From the NCBI GenBank assembly GCA_036873135.1, contig JAPTYO010000038.1, forward strand, positions 1-64,000: a stretch of DNA of 64,000 nucleotides, given 5' to 3'. The translations under genes and the position numbers were made by a program. This DNA comes from Clarkia xantiana subsp. parviflora. Taxonomy: Eukaryota; Streptophyta; Magnoliopsida; Myrtales; Onagraceae. Positions 11,371 to 21,642 of this stretch are shown piece by piece (the stretch's first letter is position 1; every line of letters starts with the position of its first letter). The notes under the pieces are model-generated. The model saw only the letters and a program-made list of their open reading frames with translations, was not told the origin of the DNA and did no database searches.

Positions 11371-11714
11371 ATATCTTCCATGGTTGGTATAAGTGGGTGC
11401 AGGATTTCTGCTATGCCATTTCCGTATTTCAGGAAAAGGGCATCCCAGATGACCTTTGTAACCGGAACATCCTTAAACTCATCACCGAGATCTTGAGGCA
11501 TCTCAGACAGCATTATTTCCTTGGATTTCTTGTCATCTTGTTCCCATCGGAAATGGGCATATGCTTGATCTCTGGTGAGACTAGCAGTTGGGTAGCCCAT
11601 GGATCTTTGAATGTGCCCTATTAGGCCATTATCTTCCAGCAGTGCATTGACGTGTTTTCTCCACGAGTCGTAGTTCGTCTCATTCAAAAGCTCATTAGCA
11701 CATAATGGTACCAT
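11371..11714 (-). pseudogene. Copia-like gag fragment (gamma copy 2)
   Basis: A minus-strand frame beginning MVPLCANELLNETNYDSW that aligns with the copy-1 gag: ETNYDSWRKHV, HFRWEQDDKKSKEI, IWDALFLKYGNG, then HPLIPT. Homology stops after about 110 residues, where the gag joins LTR sequence at 11370. This is a gag fragment left by a different deletion from that in copy 1. Confidence 0.65.
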
Positions 11715-12371
11715 ATGTGCTTTAATTCGTTATAAAACCACACTGATGATTATGCAAAAACCAGGGAGACAATAACATTTTGAGAAAGAACTGCATACAT
11801 CAGATATCTATTAAGATGGAATACGACTGATAATTATTCATCAGTCATCTAAACCAACCGACCACCTGTAAACCGATGGAAGGGGGTTGTGGAAAAGTTC
11901 ACACTATCGTCGTCTTCAATCCAATAGATCAGTCTTTTAAAATGGTTTTATCGCAAATTACCAGAACGGAAATTTTAAAATAAGCATACCCAATCTTGGC
12001 TTTCCTAAGGCCCTTTTTATTTTGAAAAAATTTCCGATGAATTCTCTTCATGCATATACAATTCTACTATCTACGTAAATTATCATACGCAAGTAACACT
12101 CATCACACAATCACACCTCATGCTCACGCGTCATGCGGCTAATGTTCCGAGGAACTCATGCTTGCATTCGTAATTATACTATCCAAGTTAATTATCACAT
12201 GCAGCTACATCCTTAACATTTTAGCATACGTATGAAACATGCAACTTCCACATCAATCATACAAATTTGGCGACTGGTTTTTGATTTTAAAATAATTATA
12301 AAAATTAGGGGTTGACTTGCAATTCATGCTTACATTCAATTCCGCAATATCTAGACATGTCTATAGATTAG
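11715..12371 (-). other. 5' leader of gamma copy 2
   Basis: Same ordered blocks as 7831-8490: agacaataacattttgaga, atctattaagatgga, atagatcagtct, catgctcacgcgtcatgcg. It is cut near 12371, where unrelated plus-strand gypsy sequence starts. No ORF. Confidence 0.6.
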
Positions 12372-12608
12372 CGTTGCGAATTTACTAAGACAGCCCATGA
12401 GCTTCTTCAAGCCTTCTAACAGTCAAAAAATCACTAGCTAGAGGCAACATCTCGATTAGAGGTACCTATCTCGACTTCAAAAGTCATAAAGTCCAAGAGC
12501 TGAGAGCTAAATTGGGAACAGAACCTCGCCAGGAAATCCTTAGAGTAATACTCGACTCAAGACCTCCTCTTCATAAACGAAGTTGACGACTTAAGTCTCG
12601 GGGGCAAG
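12372..12608 (+). other. 3' internal end of a plus-strand gypsy element (element H)
   Basis: A short stretch ending in the polypurine tract tctcgggggcaag immediately before the LTR at 12609. No recognisable protein survives; the element is truncated on its 5' side at the copia-like leader. Confidence 0.6.
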
Positions 12609-13396
12609 TGTTGGGTTATGATTATAAGGATAAGCCAGTGGGAATTCGAGGAAATTTGACTCGGGACTTAAGGAAAATAAGTCGACGACTATTCACGTTA
12701 AGAATAGAGAGATAAAGATAAATGGTCAACGAGAATATAAAGGGAAGCCGACTCTCAAAGCAACTATCAAAGAAAGGCGACAAGACCACTCAAACCTCTC
12801 CTCTTAAGGAATGAGTCGAGTCGGCAGCCAAAGCACTATTAAGAAAACCCTTACTCTTAAGGAAAGGGACAGGTGACGACCTACTTGCCACCTACTCGAT
12901 GAAGAAACCTTTACTCCTAAGAAAAGGACAAGTGACGACCTGCTTCAGCCGCCATGAAGAAACATTCCTCTTAAGAACGGTTAGGTGGCAACCTGCTTCA
13001 GCCGCCAAAGGAAAAGCCTTCTCAGCTAAGGAAGGATGAGGTTGCGACCTACTTGTCCCCTACTTATGCCGACTCTAGACAGAAACCCTCCCAAGTGGGT
13101 AGCCACCACTTAAAGTCGGTACTTTCCCCTTATAAATAGGGGAACACTTTCAATACTTTATTATCTTGATTCACATACACTTTTACAGTATTCTCTCATA
13201 AATCCGTTATTGACTTAAGCTTCAAAGTGGAATCAGGGGCCATCCCAACCCCTTTTCAGGTCCTCGCCTACTACAAGCACCCTAAAGGAAACTAAGTACC
13301 TCTGAGGTCGAGATAGACACCTAAATGAGTTAGCTACCGGCGAGACCTCAAAGTCCATTACCAGAAGCTCAGGGCCACGTCATCTTGATCCCAACA
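12609..13396 (+). mobile_element. 3' LTR of element H (Ty3/gypsy)
   Basis: 788-bp LTR beginning TGTTGGGTTATGATTATAAG and ending GATCCCAACA, preceded by a PPT. A TATA box (TATAAATA) is at 13131-13138. Imperfect direct repeats of about 50-60 bp (aaggacaagtgacgacctgc, then ttcagccgcc) occupy 12830-13060. It is followed directly by a gamma LTR fragment at 13397, so the original insertion was probably into a gamma LTR. It is unrelated to the alpha and B/C/D LTRs. Confidence 0.75.
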
Positions 13397-14046
13397 CCTA
13401 ATGTGACCCAACCCTAATTTCTTAGGTACATGGCCTACAATTAATGGGTTCCCAATTACGGCGGCCCATAACCCAAATGCTAACTGGTCATGTACACCTA
13501 TAATTCTCTAACTCTTGTATTCACTAAGTAGCCACCAACATGATATTAGTTGAAGGTTGTGAATATTTGTACAGATGCCTTGGAGAAGTGTTCCTATGTG
13601 GAAACTAGACAATTGGAGAATGACAGTTGACCTAGGATACAACCCGGCACAGTTTTGTTACATGTTGATTAAAGATGGGAAACAACGTTCCGCAGGCGCT
13701 ACAATACTCCTAAAAGAATAGTACCACGATGTCTGTCGTGTCCGCCGGTCGCACGGCATACCTCGTATGAACTATTCTGAAGCAGGGCTGGATCGAAGAA
13801 CAAATAGTGATGTGTTGGTCGACAACATATTAATAGGCACCCTCCTATTCCGGCAAGTGGAGCTGTTAGCATTTGGAGATTGGGCCGCCGTAATTAGGAG
13901 CCCATTAATATGAGTCAGTTACCTAAGATAATTGGGTAATGTCACATTAGGGATTTTGGGCTAGGCCTAAAATCCCATTGAGAGGCCCAAATTGGGCCTC
14001 CCATAATCTATGGCCGGCCGAATTATGTACGATGGCAAAGTGGACT
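13397..14046. mobile_element. Rearranged gamma fragments in inverted order (copy 3)
   Basis: 13397-13484 is a minus-oriented gamma LTR end (taatgtgaccc..cttaggta..cggcggccca..atgctaac). 13485-13865 is gamma 3' internal sequence in plus orientation, the inverse of 14869-15000. 13866-14046 is the start of a plus-oriented gamma LTR (tgttagcatttgg..), cut by the minus-oriented LTR beginning at 14047. The result is a head-to-head LTR arrangement. Confidence 0.6.
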
Positions 14047-14622
14047 TATTAGATTACGGGGAGTAATCACTACGGATACTAAACCTATGGTACGTGCATG
14101 TAATCAGAATTACGCAGCGGAAGATTTGCACATACCTCAAGAAGAAAGTAACACTAGACCCAAGATCCTGCTGAATTTCGCGGTCATCCGCTCAGAACCT
14201 GTAGAACTTCTGGTGAAGGAAACCCTACGCGGTATAGCTCCACAGCAAAGCCTGTGATCGATTCTTGGCAAGGGACAGATCTCTGGAGTGTTTGCTCGAA
14301 GCAAATTAGCAACCCTTGAAGGTATTAGGTTCGGCTGAATTCTCTAGGTCTTAGTTGTGAGGGATTTCTCTCAAAACACAATTAAGGAAGAGTTGTGATT
14401 AGCCTTAATAAAACCCCTAACACCCTCTTTAAAAGTCCACTTTGTCCCCAACTCATTAATTCGGCCGGCCATGTATAAGTGAGGCCCAAATTTTGGGCCT
14501 CTCATGTCAATTAGGATATGGGTCTAGCCCAATTACCTTAATGTGACATTTACCCAATTTCTTAGGTAACGTATACATATTAATGGGCTACCAGTCACGG
14601 CGCCCAACACCATATGCTAAGA
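14047..14622 (-). mobile_element. 3' LTR of the copia element (gamma copy 4)
   Basis: About 576 bp, aligned with the 6466-7039 LTR (gattacgggg, ctacgcggtatagctccaca, gatcgattcttgg, cggcgcccaacaccatatgctaa). Terminal bases have mutated (TATTAG in place of TGTTGG). It is followed by the gamma tail and PPT-like gctcccactcgcc, so it is the 3' LTR of the minus-strand element that resumes after element B. Confidence 0.7.
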
Positions 14623-15495
14623 GCTCCCACTCGCCGAAATGGGAGGGTGCCTGTTAATGTATCGTCCTCCGAATCCGCATCATTTCACTCCTTCAATCTT
14701 GTCCTTAGCTTCCGAATAGTTCATATGAGGTTCTCCGTGCGACCGGAGGACACGACGGGCATCGTGCTACTTATCTGTTAGGAGTGTTGTAGCGCTCGCG
14801 GAACGTTGATTCCCTTTCTTCAATCAACCGGTCTAAAACATTTAATAGTGCCACGTTGTATCCTAGGTCAACTGTTAATTCTCCATTTACCTAGTTCCCA
14901 CATTGGAATACTTCTCCAAGGCATCTGTACAAGTATTCACAACCTTCAACTAATATCCGGTTGGTGACCACCTAGTGAATACAAGAGTTGGTGAATTAAA
15001 AGTGAACATGACAATCCCCATCGCTCATACCCTTAGTCAAACCCAACCGGTTTCCATAACGTGGTCACTGGGCCTTTTTGTTCAGCACTACGCTCGTACG
15101 CCTGGAAGTGAGCATTGAGCCTGACCTTAGATATGTGTTCTGAGTCCATGAGGATACTTTGGGTGCCTCATCATAAGGCTCCTGGGATCAATCACACGCT
15201 CGAGGTTAAGAAGTCTACGCTCGTTTGAATATCGAGGATTCTATCTAGCACAACCGAGATGTGACCCCGTGGTCGAACATTTTCTACTGCAAGACGACCG
15301 AGCCTGTGTAACGAGGCTAGGCCCACATTCAACATAATTTGACAGGGGATTGCGTCTCCTACGACTTAGTTTATAGATCGCAAAATCTGATGTAATCAAA
15401 CATTATGACGTCGATAAATCATAAACTCAATTCGCAATTCTCTCATTCATTAAATTGTAACTTTCAATCATCAAAATGTTATCTCTGATACAAGC
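14623..15495 (-). other. 3' internal part of gamma copy 4, left of insertion B
   Basis: Continues the gamma tail (cgtgcgaccggaggacacga; attctccatttacctagttc; atacttctccaaggcatctg). The stretch 15000-15495 shows no long ORF. Element B interrupts it at 15495/15496, leaving caagc on both sides. Confidence 0.6.
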
Positions 15496-16170
15496 TGTTG
15501 GATCGCGGTGGAACTCCGGCACGGCGCTTGACGGTGGTCCGAACTCCTTAGCTCCACGCAATCCTGCAAAGAGGGGATAGACCGGGCGGTGGCTCGGAAT
15601 CCCTCTCCGATGCTTAAATGAGTATATGGCAAGAGTAGGCAAGTATGTATGTAAAAAAGATCTCTTAAACCTGGGGAGTTTCCACCCTTTTATAGGGGAA
15701 GTCCAACCCCAGTTACCTGATTTATCGCCTGGGCCGCTGGCCCATATCCCGCGTATCTCGCCTATTTATCCGTTACTCCGGATATATCGGCCCACGATCC
15801 CGCTACCTTAGCGGATGTGTATCTTGGCCTTATCCTTTGATCATAAGCCTCGACCACTGTCGGAGACTCCAGAGTTGTATCATCACCGCCCGGGGCCTCT
15901 CGCCATCATGACTTGGCCCATTCTTCTCCGAGGTTCTCCATCGAGGCCTGTTCACAGGCATCGTGGCCTATTCATAGGCGCATTCGTCGGGGGCTAGCTA
16001 CTCAGCTAACCGTTCACTCCTCGGGTCCGACTCTGTCGGGACCTTTCTTCCTCGTGGCGCATCTTGTCGGGACCTTCTGTCTCGGCCCTTTGGGCCCGAT
16101 CTAGGGCTCAGTGGGCTAGGTCGCCGTTTACTCGTCGTTAAGGGCCTAACGGCTACACCGGAATCCATCA
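15496..16170 (-). mobile_element. 3' LTR of element B
   Basis: TGTTGGATCGCGG at its left end and GGAATCCATCA at its right end. A minus-strand TATA box, TATAAAA, is at 15688-15694. On the internal side the minus strand shows a PPT (TTGGGGCAAA). Confidence 0.9.
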
Positions 16171-16542
16171 TTTGCCCCAAAGACATGAGGGACTTTTAAG
16201 TTCGTCGTGTCTTTAACTTCTGACCTCCCGATTAATCGGGGACCTTTGCCTTCTCGATAATTTTCTCCACGTGGAACTTCCTTCGGTGGCCTCCCCGATG
16301 CTTTGAGGGTAATCATTAACTTTGTTGAGAAAGCTCCTCGGTTTCTAGGCCCATTAAATGCGATGGGAGACGAGCCGTCTCCTTTGGGCTTTCCCGCCTG
16401 CTCCTCTGAAAAGTGCTTTTTCAGACGGTTACGTCACTGACGTCTCTTCTGTACTGACGTCTCCACACCTTCCACGATCCAGATTAACCCGTTCCATCTT
16501 CTACGGCCCATATCGAAATGTCCTTTCGCCTTCTTCGTCTCC

Positions 16543-16549
16543 TATAAAA
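16543..16549 (+). promoter_or_regulatory. TATA box of the antisense ORF promoter, element B
   Basis: TATAAAA on the plus strand in the context tctcctataaaacc, about 150 bp before the aORF ATG (16697). The same box occurs at the equivalent place in D (45935) and C (54585). Confidence 0.55.
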
Positions 16550-16696
16550 CCTCGATCACGAGGCACTGTTTTAGTTTCCTTACCGCCTCTTCTCTGCAAT
16601 TCAAGATTTTCAAGCTTCAGTCTTCTCCAAGGTCTTCAATCTTTCCGATCAGTCTCTCCGACCACCGTCGAGTCACCTTCTCCGCCTCATCCCATC

Positions 16697-17356
16697 ATGT
16701 CAGGTAAGACTTCTTCCGATTGCAAGTTCCTTTTTATTTTCGCTAATCTTCTTTGGCTTACGTCTTGGGGAGACCCACTACACTTTGCTGCCCTGGGTGG
16801 TTTTCAGACAGCGGATCCAACTCCGAGGGCAGAAATCAGGCGGGAGAGGATCGAGCTCGCCCGGAAGGTGGGAGACCTGCAACAACGGGTTCGGGAGCAT
16901 GAGGAGCTGCTGCGCTCTGAGAAGCAGAGGTTCAATGATGAGCAACTGCAGCACTCCGCGGAGCGGGAGGGGCTCGTCCTCGAGAAAGGCCGTCTCGAGG
17001 AAGCCATCACGAGGTTGGAGGCTGAGAGGGCAGGATTTCCTGACCAACTAGCGGAGGCCAAGGTTCAAGGTCGCGAGGAGTATCGGGACTCCGAGGACTT
17101 CAAGGCTGATGCTACGCGGTTCTACCGCACTGAGGTCCACAACACCATGTTTGACATCATCGAGGAGCTTCACACGGCCTTCGGTGACACTATTGACCTC
17201 AAGAAGTCGGAGACTCTTGCCCCCTTCGCGGAGGAGTTTTTCAATTCTTCTGAGGGGGGTGATGGAACCCCTTCTGCCCCCGACTCTCCTCCAGCTGACC
17301 TCCAGGCAGAGTCTCGTGCTGTAGGGTCCGCGGATCAGCCTCCCGCGCAGGATTAG
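16697..17356 (+). pseudogene. Antisense ORF (aORF) remnant of element B, core deleted
   Basis: Keeps the aORF start (ATG TCA G at 16697-16703), the small intron (16704-16807, GT..AG) and about eight codons of exon 2, then jumps to the C-terminal coiled-coil half. The whole central Transposase_28-like part present in C is gone, about 1.96 kb compared with C (roughly 54862-56826). After the normal splice the junction is out of frame and reaches a TGA soon afterwards. An unspliced frame from 16358 reads through the coiled coil (heptad-rich EIRRERIELARKV onwards) to the TAG at 17354 and gives a 332-aa chimeric ORF. That tail is still very similar to C, including FDIIEELHTAFGDTIDLKKS. Confidence 0.7.
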
Positions 17357-17459
17357 CCATAGATGCTTTGTCTTCATAATTCTTGTATTTTCTGCTTGTT
17401 TTCGGGCCTTCGCGCCTTGATGAATAAAAAAAACTTTTCTATCCACTCTCGTCTCGATT

Positions 17460-19010
17460 TATGCTTGCACTACTTAAAGCGCCTTAACTTGTAAAAAATG
17501 ATCAAAAAATGATCAAGTGCGCCGCTCCCGACGACTTCACATGTCGAAACTTGATGTTGAAACTTGACACTTGATCGGGGCCTTACCACTCAAGGATCCT
17601 CGCCCCCGCCAGTTAAGGCGTTTTAGACGTGCCTTTTAAGACAACTTATGCGTCCAACTTGACGTCTTTGTCGGAGTGTTTCCACTTGAAGCATTCTGGC
17701 CTCTGCCACTTCGAGTAAATTCACGTGCCAAACTTGGCGTTTCCTCGGGACTATCCACTTAAGGGTCCTTGCCCCCGCTGCCTTGAATATCGAACTTGAC
17801 GTTTTTCGGGGACTATCCACTTAAGGTTCCTTGCCCCCACTTCTTCGAGTAAATCAGACTTGACGTTTGTCGGGGACTATCCACTTAAGGGTTCTTGCCC
17901 CCGCTGCCTTGAGTAAATTTGCACATCAAACTTGACAATTTTCGGGGACTATCCACTTAAGGGTCCTTGCCCCCAGCTCTTCGAGAAAATCCGCACATCA
18001 AACTTGAGGTTTTTCGGGGACTATCCACTTAAGGGTCCTTGCCCCCACTTCTTCGAGTAAATCTGACTTGACGTTTGTCGGGGACTATCCACTTAAGGGT
18101 CCTCATCTCACGCCCTCTGGGCGATTTGTCGGAGCCTACCCACTTAAGGGTCCTCGGCCCACGCCCTCTGGGCGATTTTTCTCGGGAGCCTACCCACTTA
18201 AGGGTCCTCAGCCCACGCCCTCTGGGCGATTTATCAGAGCCTACCACTTAAGGATCCTCAGCTCACGCCCTCTGGGCGATTTTTGTCGGAGCCTACCCAC
18301 TTAAGGATCCTCAGCTCACGCCCTCTGGGCGATTTTTGTCGGAGCCTACCCACTTAAGGGTCCTCAGCCCACGCCCTCTGGGCGATTTATCGGAGCCTAC
18401 CCACTTAAGGGTCCTCAGCCCACGCCCTCTGGGCGATTTATCGGAGCCTACCCACTTAAGGGTCTTCAGCCCACGCCCTCTGGGCGATTTTTGTCGGAGC
18501 CTACCCACTTAAGGATCCTCAGCTCACGCCCTCTGGGCGATTTTTGTCGGAGCCTACCCACTTAAGGATCCTCAGCTCACGCCCTCTGGGCGATTTTTGT
18601 CGGAGCCTACCCACTTAAGGATCCTCGGCTCACGCCCTCTGGGCGATTTTTGTCGGAGCCTACCCACTTAAGGATCCTCAGCCCACGCCCTCTGGGCGAT
18701 TTATCGGAGCCTACCCACTTAAGGGTCCTCAGCCCACGCCCTCTGGGCGATTTATCGGAGCCTACCCACTTAAGGGTCCTCAGCCTACGCCCTCTGGGCG
18801 ATTTTTGTCGGAGCCTACCCACTTAAGGATCCTTAGCTCACGCCCTCTGGGCGATTTGTCGGAGCCTACCCACTTAAGGATCCTCAGCTCACGCCCTCTG
18901 GGCGATTTTTGTCGGAGCCTACCCACTTAAGGATCCTCAGCTCACGCCCTCTGGGCGATTTTTGTCGGAGCCTACCCACTTAAGGATCCTCAGCTCATTC
19001 TGCCTGACCC
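17460..19010. repeat. Minisatellite block of element B
   Basis: Two zones. From about 17560 to 18080, roughly 70-bp degenerate units share 'cttaagggtccttgccccc' and 'cttgacgtttttcgggg'. From about 18090 to 19000 there are about 17 units of 51-53 bp, each with 'cccacttaagg', 'tcctcag', 'cacgccctctgggcgattt' and either 'ttgtcggagcct' or 'atcggagcct'. Every unit contains CTTAAG. The block occupies the place where pol should stand. Minus-strand frames through it encode a repetitive Arg/Lys/Gly peptide that is best treated as an artefact. Confidence 0.9.
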
Positions 19011-19303
19011 ATCTCGACATAGGTAGGGTGAAATCGATAACAATTCGTCGGTAGCTAGTCCCATACGGGCGCAAATTTGTACGCATTTAAGCAACAATCC
19101 ATTAATGCAAAACAAAGGCAATTTCGCTAGGCAGCAATTCAAATACATCAGAAAAAATGGGGGGACTCGCCCCCTTCTAAATATTCAAACGAAAAGCAAT
19201 AACAAAGCAGAAATTCTTAAATGAAGATAAGATTGCTCGCCTGGACCGAGGCGAGCGACTCCAAAATGCCACCATGCTCCTTCCGCAAAGAGCCCCCACA
19301 GGA
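19011..19303 (-). other. Spacer between minisatellite and gag in element B
   Basis: Non-coding. Near gag (19240-19303) it still aligns weakly with the gag-protease linker of D, for example in the stretch following the gag stop, which shows that only the protease and later sequence was lost. It matches 59110-59398 of C. Confidence 0.55.
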
Positions 19304-20806
19304 TCAGCTGATGACCCTTCTCTTTTCCTGTCGAGCCCCCGATGACGTGCCTGCCGCGGACTCTGCCTCGGGTTTCTTTTTCTTTGGGGACCGATCTCGG
19401 GATCGGGACCGCGATCGAGATCGGGATCGGGATCGGCCTCGCTTCTCAGCAACAAACTCCTTGAGCTTACCCCTCTGGATCAGCTTCTCTATCTCCTTCT
19501 GCAGCTCCCGACAATAATCCGTGTCGTGACCGCTGGCTCGATGGAATCGACAATAGCGATCGGTTCGCGAGCCATAATATTCTCCTTCTTTCCGCGGGGG
19601 AAACCTGGCGATGCCCTGTCGCTCCATCACTGCCAGCACCTCTGCTAGGGAGCAGTTGAGAGGGGTGAGATGGGAGAGGTCCTCTCTCCGTTTTTCCCTC
19701 CTCGAGGGCTGCTTGTCTTCTCGTTGGTCGGAGCGGCCTCGGTTCCGACTGCCCTCGGATTCACCCTTCGACCTCCGGTCGTCCGCAGGCTTGGAGGACT
19801 GCTTCCCTTGTCTTGTCCTCGGATTCTCCAACTCCCCAGCAGCTATCTTTGACTCCTGCACATCGATCTGTTGCTTGACCCTTGCTTGCAGCGTCTCCAT
19901 ATTCCATATTGTCCTCGCCGCTGCGATGTGCATCATGTCGGAGCCGTAGGGAGCCGTTAGGTGGCTCAGGAATGTGCGGATGGTCTCGCCTTCCGAGATC
20001 TCCTCGTCTATCTCCGCGACGCTAGCCGTGTACCGCTGATAATACTGGGCTAGTGTCTCGTCGGGCCTCTGCACGACCTCCGCCAAAGACCTTACACTCT
20101 TCAGGAGGCGTCGCCGGCCTTGGTACTGCTGGATGAACTTCTTGTGCATGTCGCCCCAACAGGTGATGCTCCCTGGAGGCAGGCTGAAGAACCACGACAT
20201 GACCCTCTCTCCCAACGTGATTGGGAATAATGCACAGACAACATCGTCGTTCGGGGCCCTGCCCATGCATGCCTGTACGTGCTTCTGCACGTGGCGGACG
20301 GGGTCTCTTTCGCCGTCATATTCCGGGATGGTCGGAATGTTCAACCCTGGCGGGGCCAGGGTGTCAATCAGTCGCGGGATGAATGGGTGACTGGCTCTGT
20401 CCCGCAGTTCCGACATCATCGGCTTCTGGTCCCCTGTGCATATGTTTACGATTTTCACTACCTGATCAACGGTGAGGGGACCGTTGAGGGCAAGGGTTCT
20501 GTGCTGGACCGGGCCTGGTCCGTCGATCACGATCCGTTCGGGCTGAGCGACTCTATTACCTTGGCCTCCCAGCTGGACTCGCTCTTGCTCTGCTCTCGGC
20601 GGTGGCGGTGGTGGTGGTGCCACCACGGGCTGCTGTCTGGCGGCGTCTCTCCGTTCGAGGAGGGCTTCCATAGCCGCCAAGAACATAGGCATGGCGGCTG
20701 CCACTGCCTGGGCCAAGTCCGGGTTCGGAGGAGCAACGGCGACTTCTCCCCTGTTCTCCTCAGTCTGGGGGACCTGCCCTCCTGGAGCTTCCTGACGTCC
20801 CTCCAC
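19304..20806 (-). CDS. gag: Gag polyprotein of element B (capsid and zinc-knuckle-like domain)
   Basis: Open 500-aa frame for the structural protein that would package element RNA into virus-like particles in the cytoplasm. Capsid (Retrotrans_gag) features: ALFPITLGERVMSWFFSLPP near residues 190-210, WGDMHKKFIQQYQGRRRL near 218-235 and IRTFLSHLTAPYG near 280-292. A C-terminal zinc-knuckle-like CRFHRASGHDTDYC near 425-438 keeps all its Cys/His. An Arg/Ser-dipeptide and Lys-rich tail follows. It ends in TGA right after RRVIS, where D continues into protease. The listed ATG (20806) is a downstream Met: the ancestral start ATGGCACC, intact in C at 61000, reads ATGCACC near 20900 after a one-base loss, so about 30 N-terminal residues are out of frame. 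Confidence 0.85.
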   Translation of the reverse strand: MEGRQEAPGGQVPQTEENRGEVAVAPPNPDLAQAVAAAMPMFLAAMEALLERRDAARQQPVVAPPPPPPPRAEQERVQLGGQGNRVAQPERIVIDGPGPVQHRTLALNGPLTVDQVVKIVNICTGDQKPMMSELRDRASHPFIPRLIDTLAPPGLNIPTIPEYDGERDPVRHVQKHVQACMGRAPNDDVVCALFPITLGERVMSWFFSLPPGSITCWGDMHKKFIQQYQGRRRLLKSVRSLAEVVQRPDETLAQYYQRYTASVAEIDEEISEGETIRTFLSHLTAPYGSDMMHIAAARTIWNMETLQARVKQQIDVQESKIAAGELENPRTRQGKQSSKPADDRRSKGESEGSRNRGRSDQREDKQPSRREKRREDLSHLTPLNCSLAEVLAVMERQGIARFPPRKEGEYYGSRTDRYCRFHRASGHDTDYCRELQKEIEKLIQRGKLKEFVAEKRGRSRSRSRSRSRSRDRSPKKKKPEAESAAGTSSGARQEKRRVIS

Positions 20807-20945
20807 CTGGGTAGCGTTGGTAGGGGGTGGAGGATCATCTTGAGCCTCGGTGCGCTCCGGCTGTCTTGACGTCTGTCCTTGCTTAGTTTGCCTAGCAGGT
20901 GCATACGAACAAAAAAGAGGTTACCTTGGCTTTTTGTTCAAGGTT

Positions 20946-20961
20946 CCCACAGACGGCGCCA
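20946..20961 (-). other. Primer binding site of element B
   Basis: The minus strand reads TTGGCGCCGTCTGTGGG directly inside the right LTR. It is identical in type to the PBS of C and D. Confidence 0.8.
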
Positions 20962-20962
20962 A

Positions 20963-21637
20963 TGTTGGATCACGGTGGAACTCCGGCACGGCGCTTGACG
21001 GTGGTCCGAACTCCTTAGCTCCACGCAATCCTGCAAAGAGGGGATAGACCGGGCGGTGGCTCGGAATCCCTCTCCGATGCTTAAATGAGTATATGGCAAG
21101 AGTAGGCAAGTATGTATGTAAAAAAGATCTCTTAAACCTGGGGAGTTTCCACCCTTTTATAGGGGAAGTCCAACCCCAGTTACCTGATTTATCGCCTGGG
21201 CCGCTGGCCCATATCCCGCGTATCTCGCCTCTTTATCCGTTACTCCGGATATATCGGCCCACGATCCCGCTATCTTAGCGGATGTGTATCTTGGCCTTAT
21301 CCTTTGATCATAAGCCTCGACCACTGTCGGAGACTCCAGAGTTGTATCATCACCGCCCGGGGCCTCTCGCCATCATGACTTGGCCCATTCTTCTCCGAGG
21401 TTCTCCATCGAGGCCTGTTCACAGGCATCGTGGCCTATTCATAGGCGCATTCGTCGGGGGCTAGCTACTCAGCTAACCGTTCACTCCTCGGGTCCGACTC
21501 TGTCGGGACCTTTCTTCCTCGTGGCGCATCTTGTCGGGACCTTCTGTCTCGGCCCTTTGGGCCCGATCTAGGGCCCAGTGGGCTAGGTCGCCGTTTACTC
21601 GTCGTTAAGGGCCTAACGGCTACACCGGAATCCATCA
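20963..21637 (-). mobile_element. 5' LTR of element B
   Basis: 675 bp, same length as the left LTR. TATA box on the minus strand at 21155-21161 (TATAAAA). This copy would drive gag transcription. It ends CCATCA and is followed by the caagc TSD. Confidence 0.9.
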
Positions 21638-21642
21638 CAAGC

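Larger units (their letters stand above)
15496..21637 (-). mobile_element. Element B: complete pol-less Tat-like Ty3/gypsy element
   Basis: 6,142 bp, bounded by two 675-bp LTRs and the perfect 5-bp target duplication caagc (15491-15495 and 21638-21642). Order on the minus strand: 5' LTR, PBS, gag, minisatellite, remnant antisense ORF, PPT, 3' LTR. No reverse transcriptase, RNase H or integrase is present. The LTRs differ at about four positions by eye (over 99% identical), so the insertion is young. Gag and LTR closely match C and D. It can only have moved with enzymes supplied by another element such as a relative of D. Confidence 0.9.

Noticed and set aside
18029..18822. Repetitive Arg/Lys/Gly ORFs on the minus strand
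   Set aside because: They are translations of the 51-53-bp minisatellite in B, broken by unit-length changes; there is no start context or conservation beyond the DNA repeat.
19221..19517. Asp/Arg-repeat plus-strand ORFs (also at 59316-59618 and 61926-62147)
   Set aside because: Antisense shadows of the Arg/Ser-dipeptide tail of gag.
20279..20869. 196-aa plus-strand ORF opposite B gag
   Set aside because: Shadow of gag; unlike the aORF it has no promoter, intron or separate conservation.
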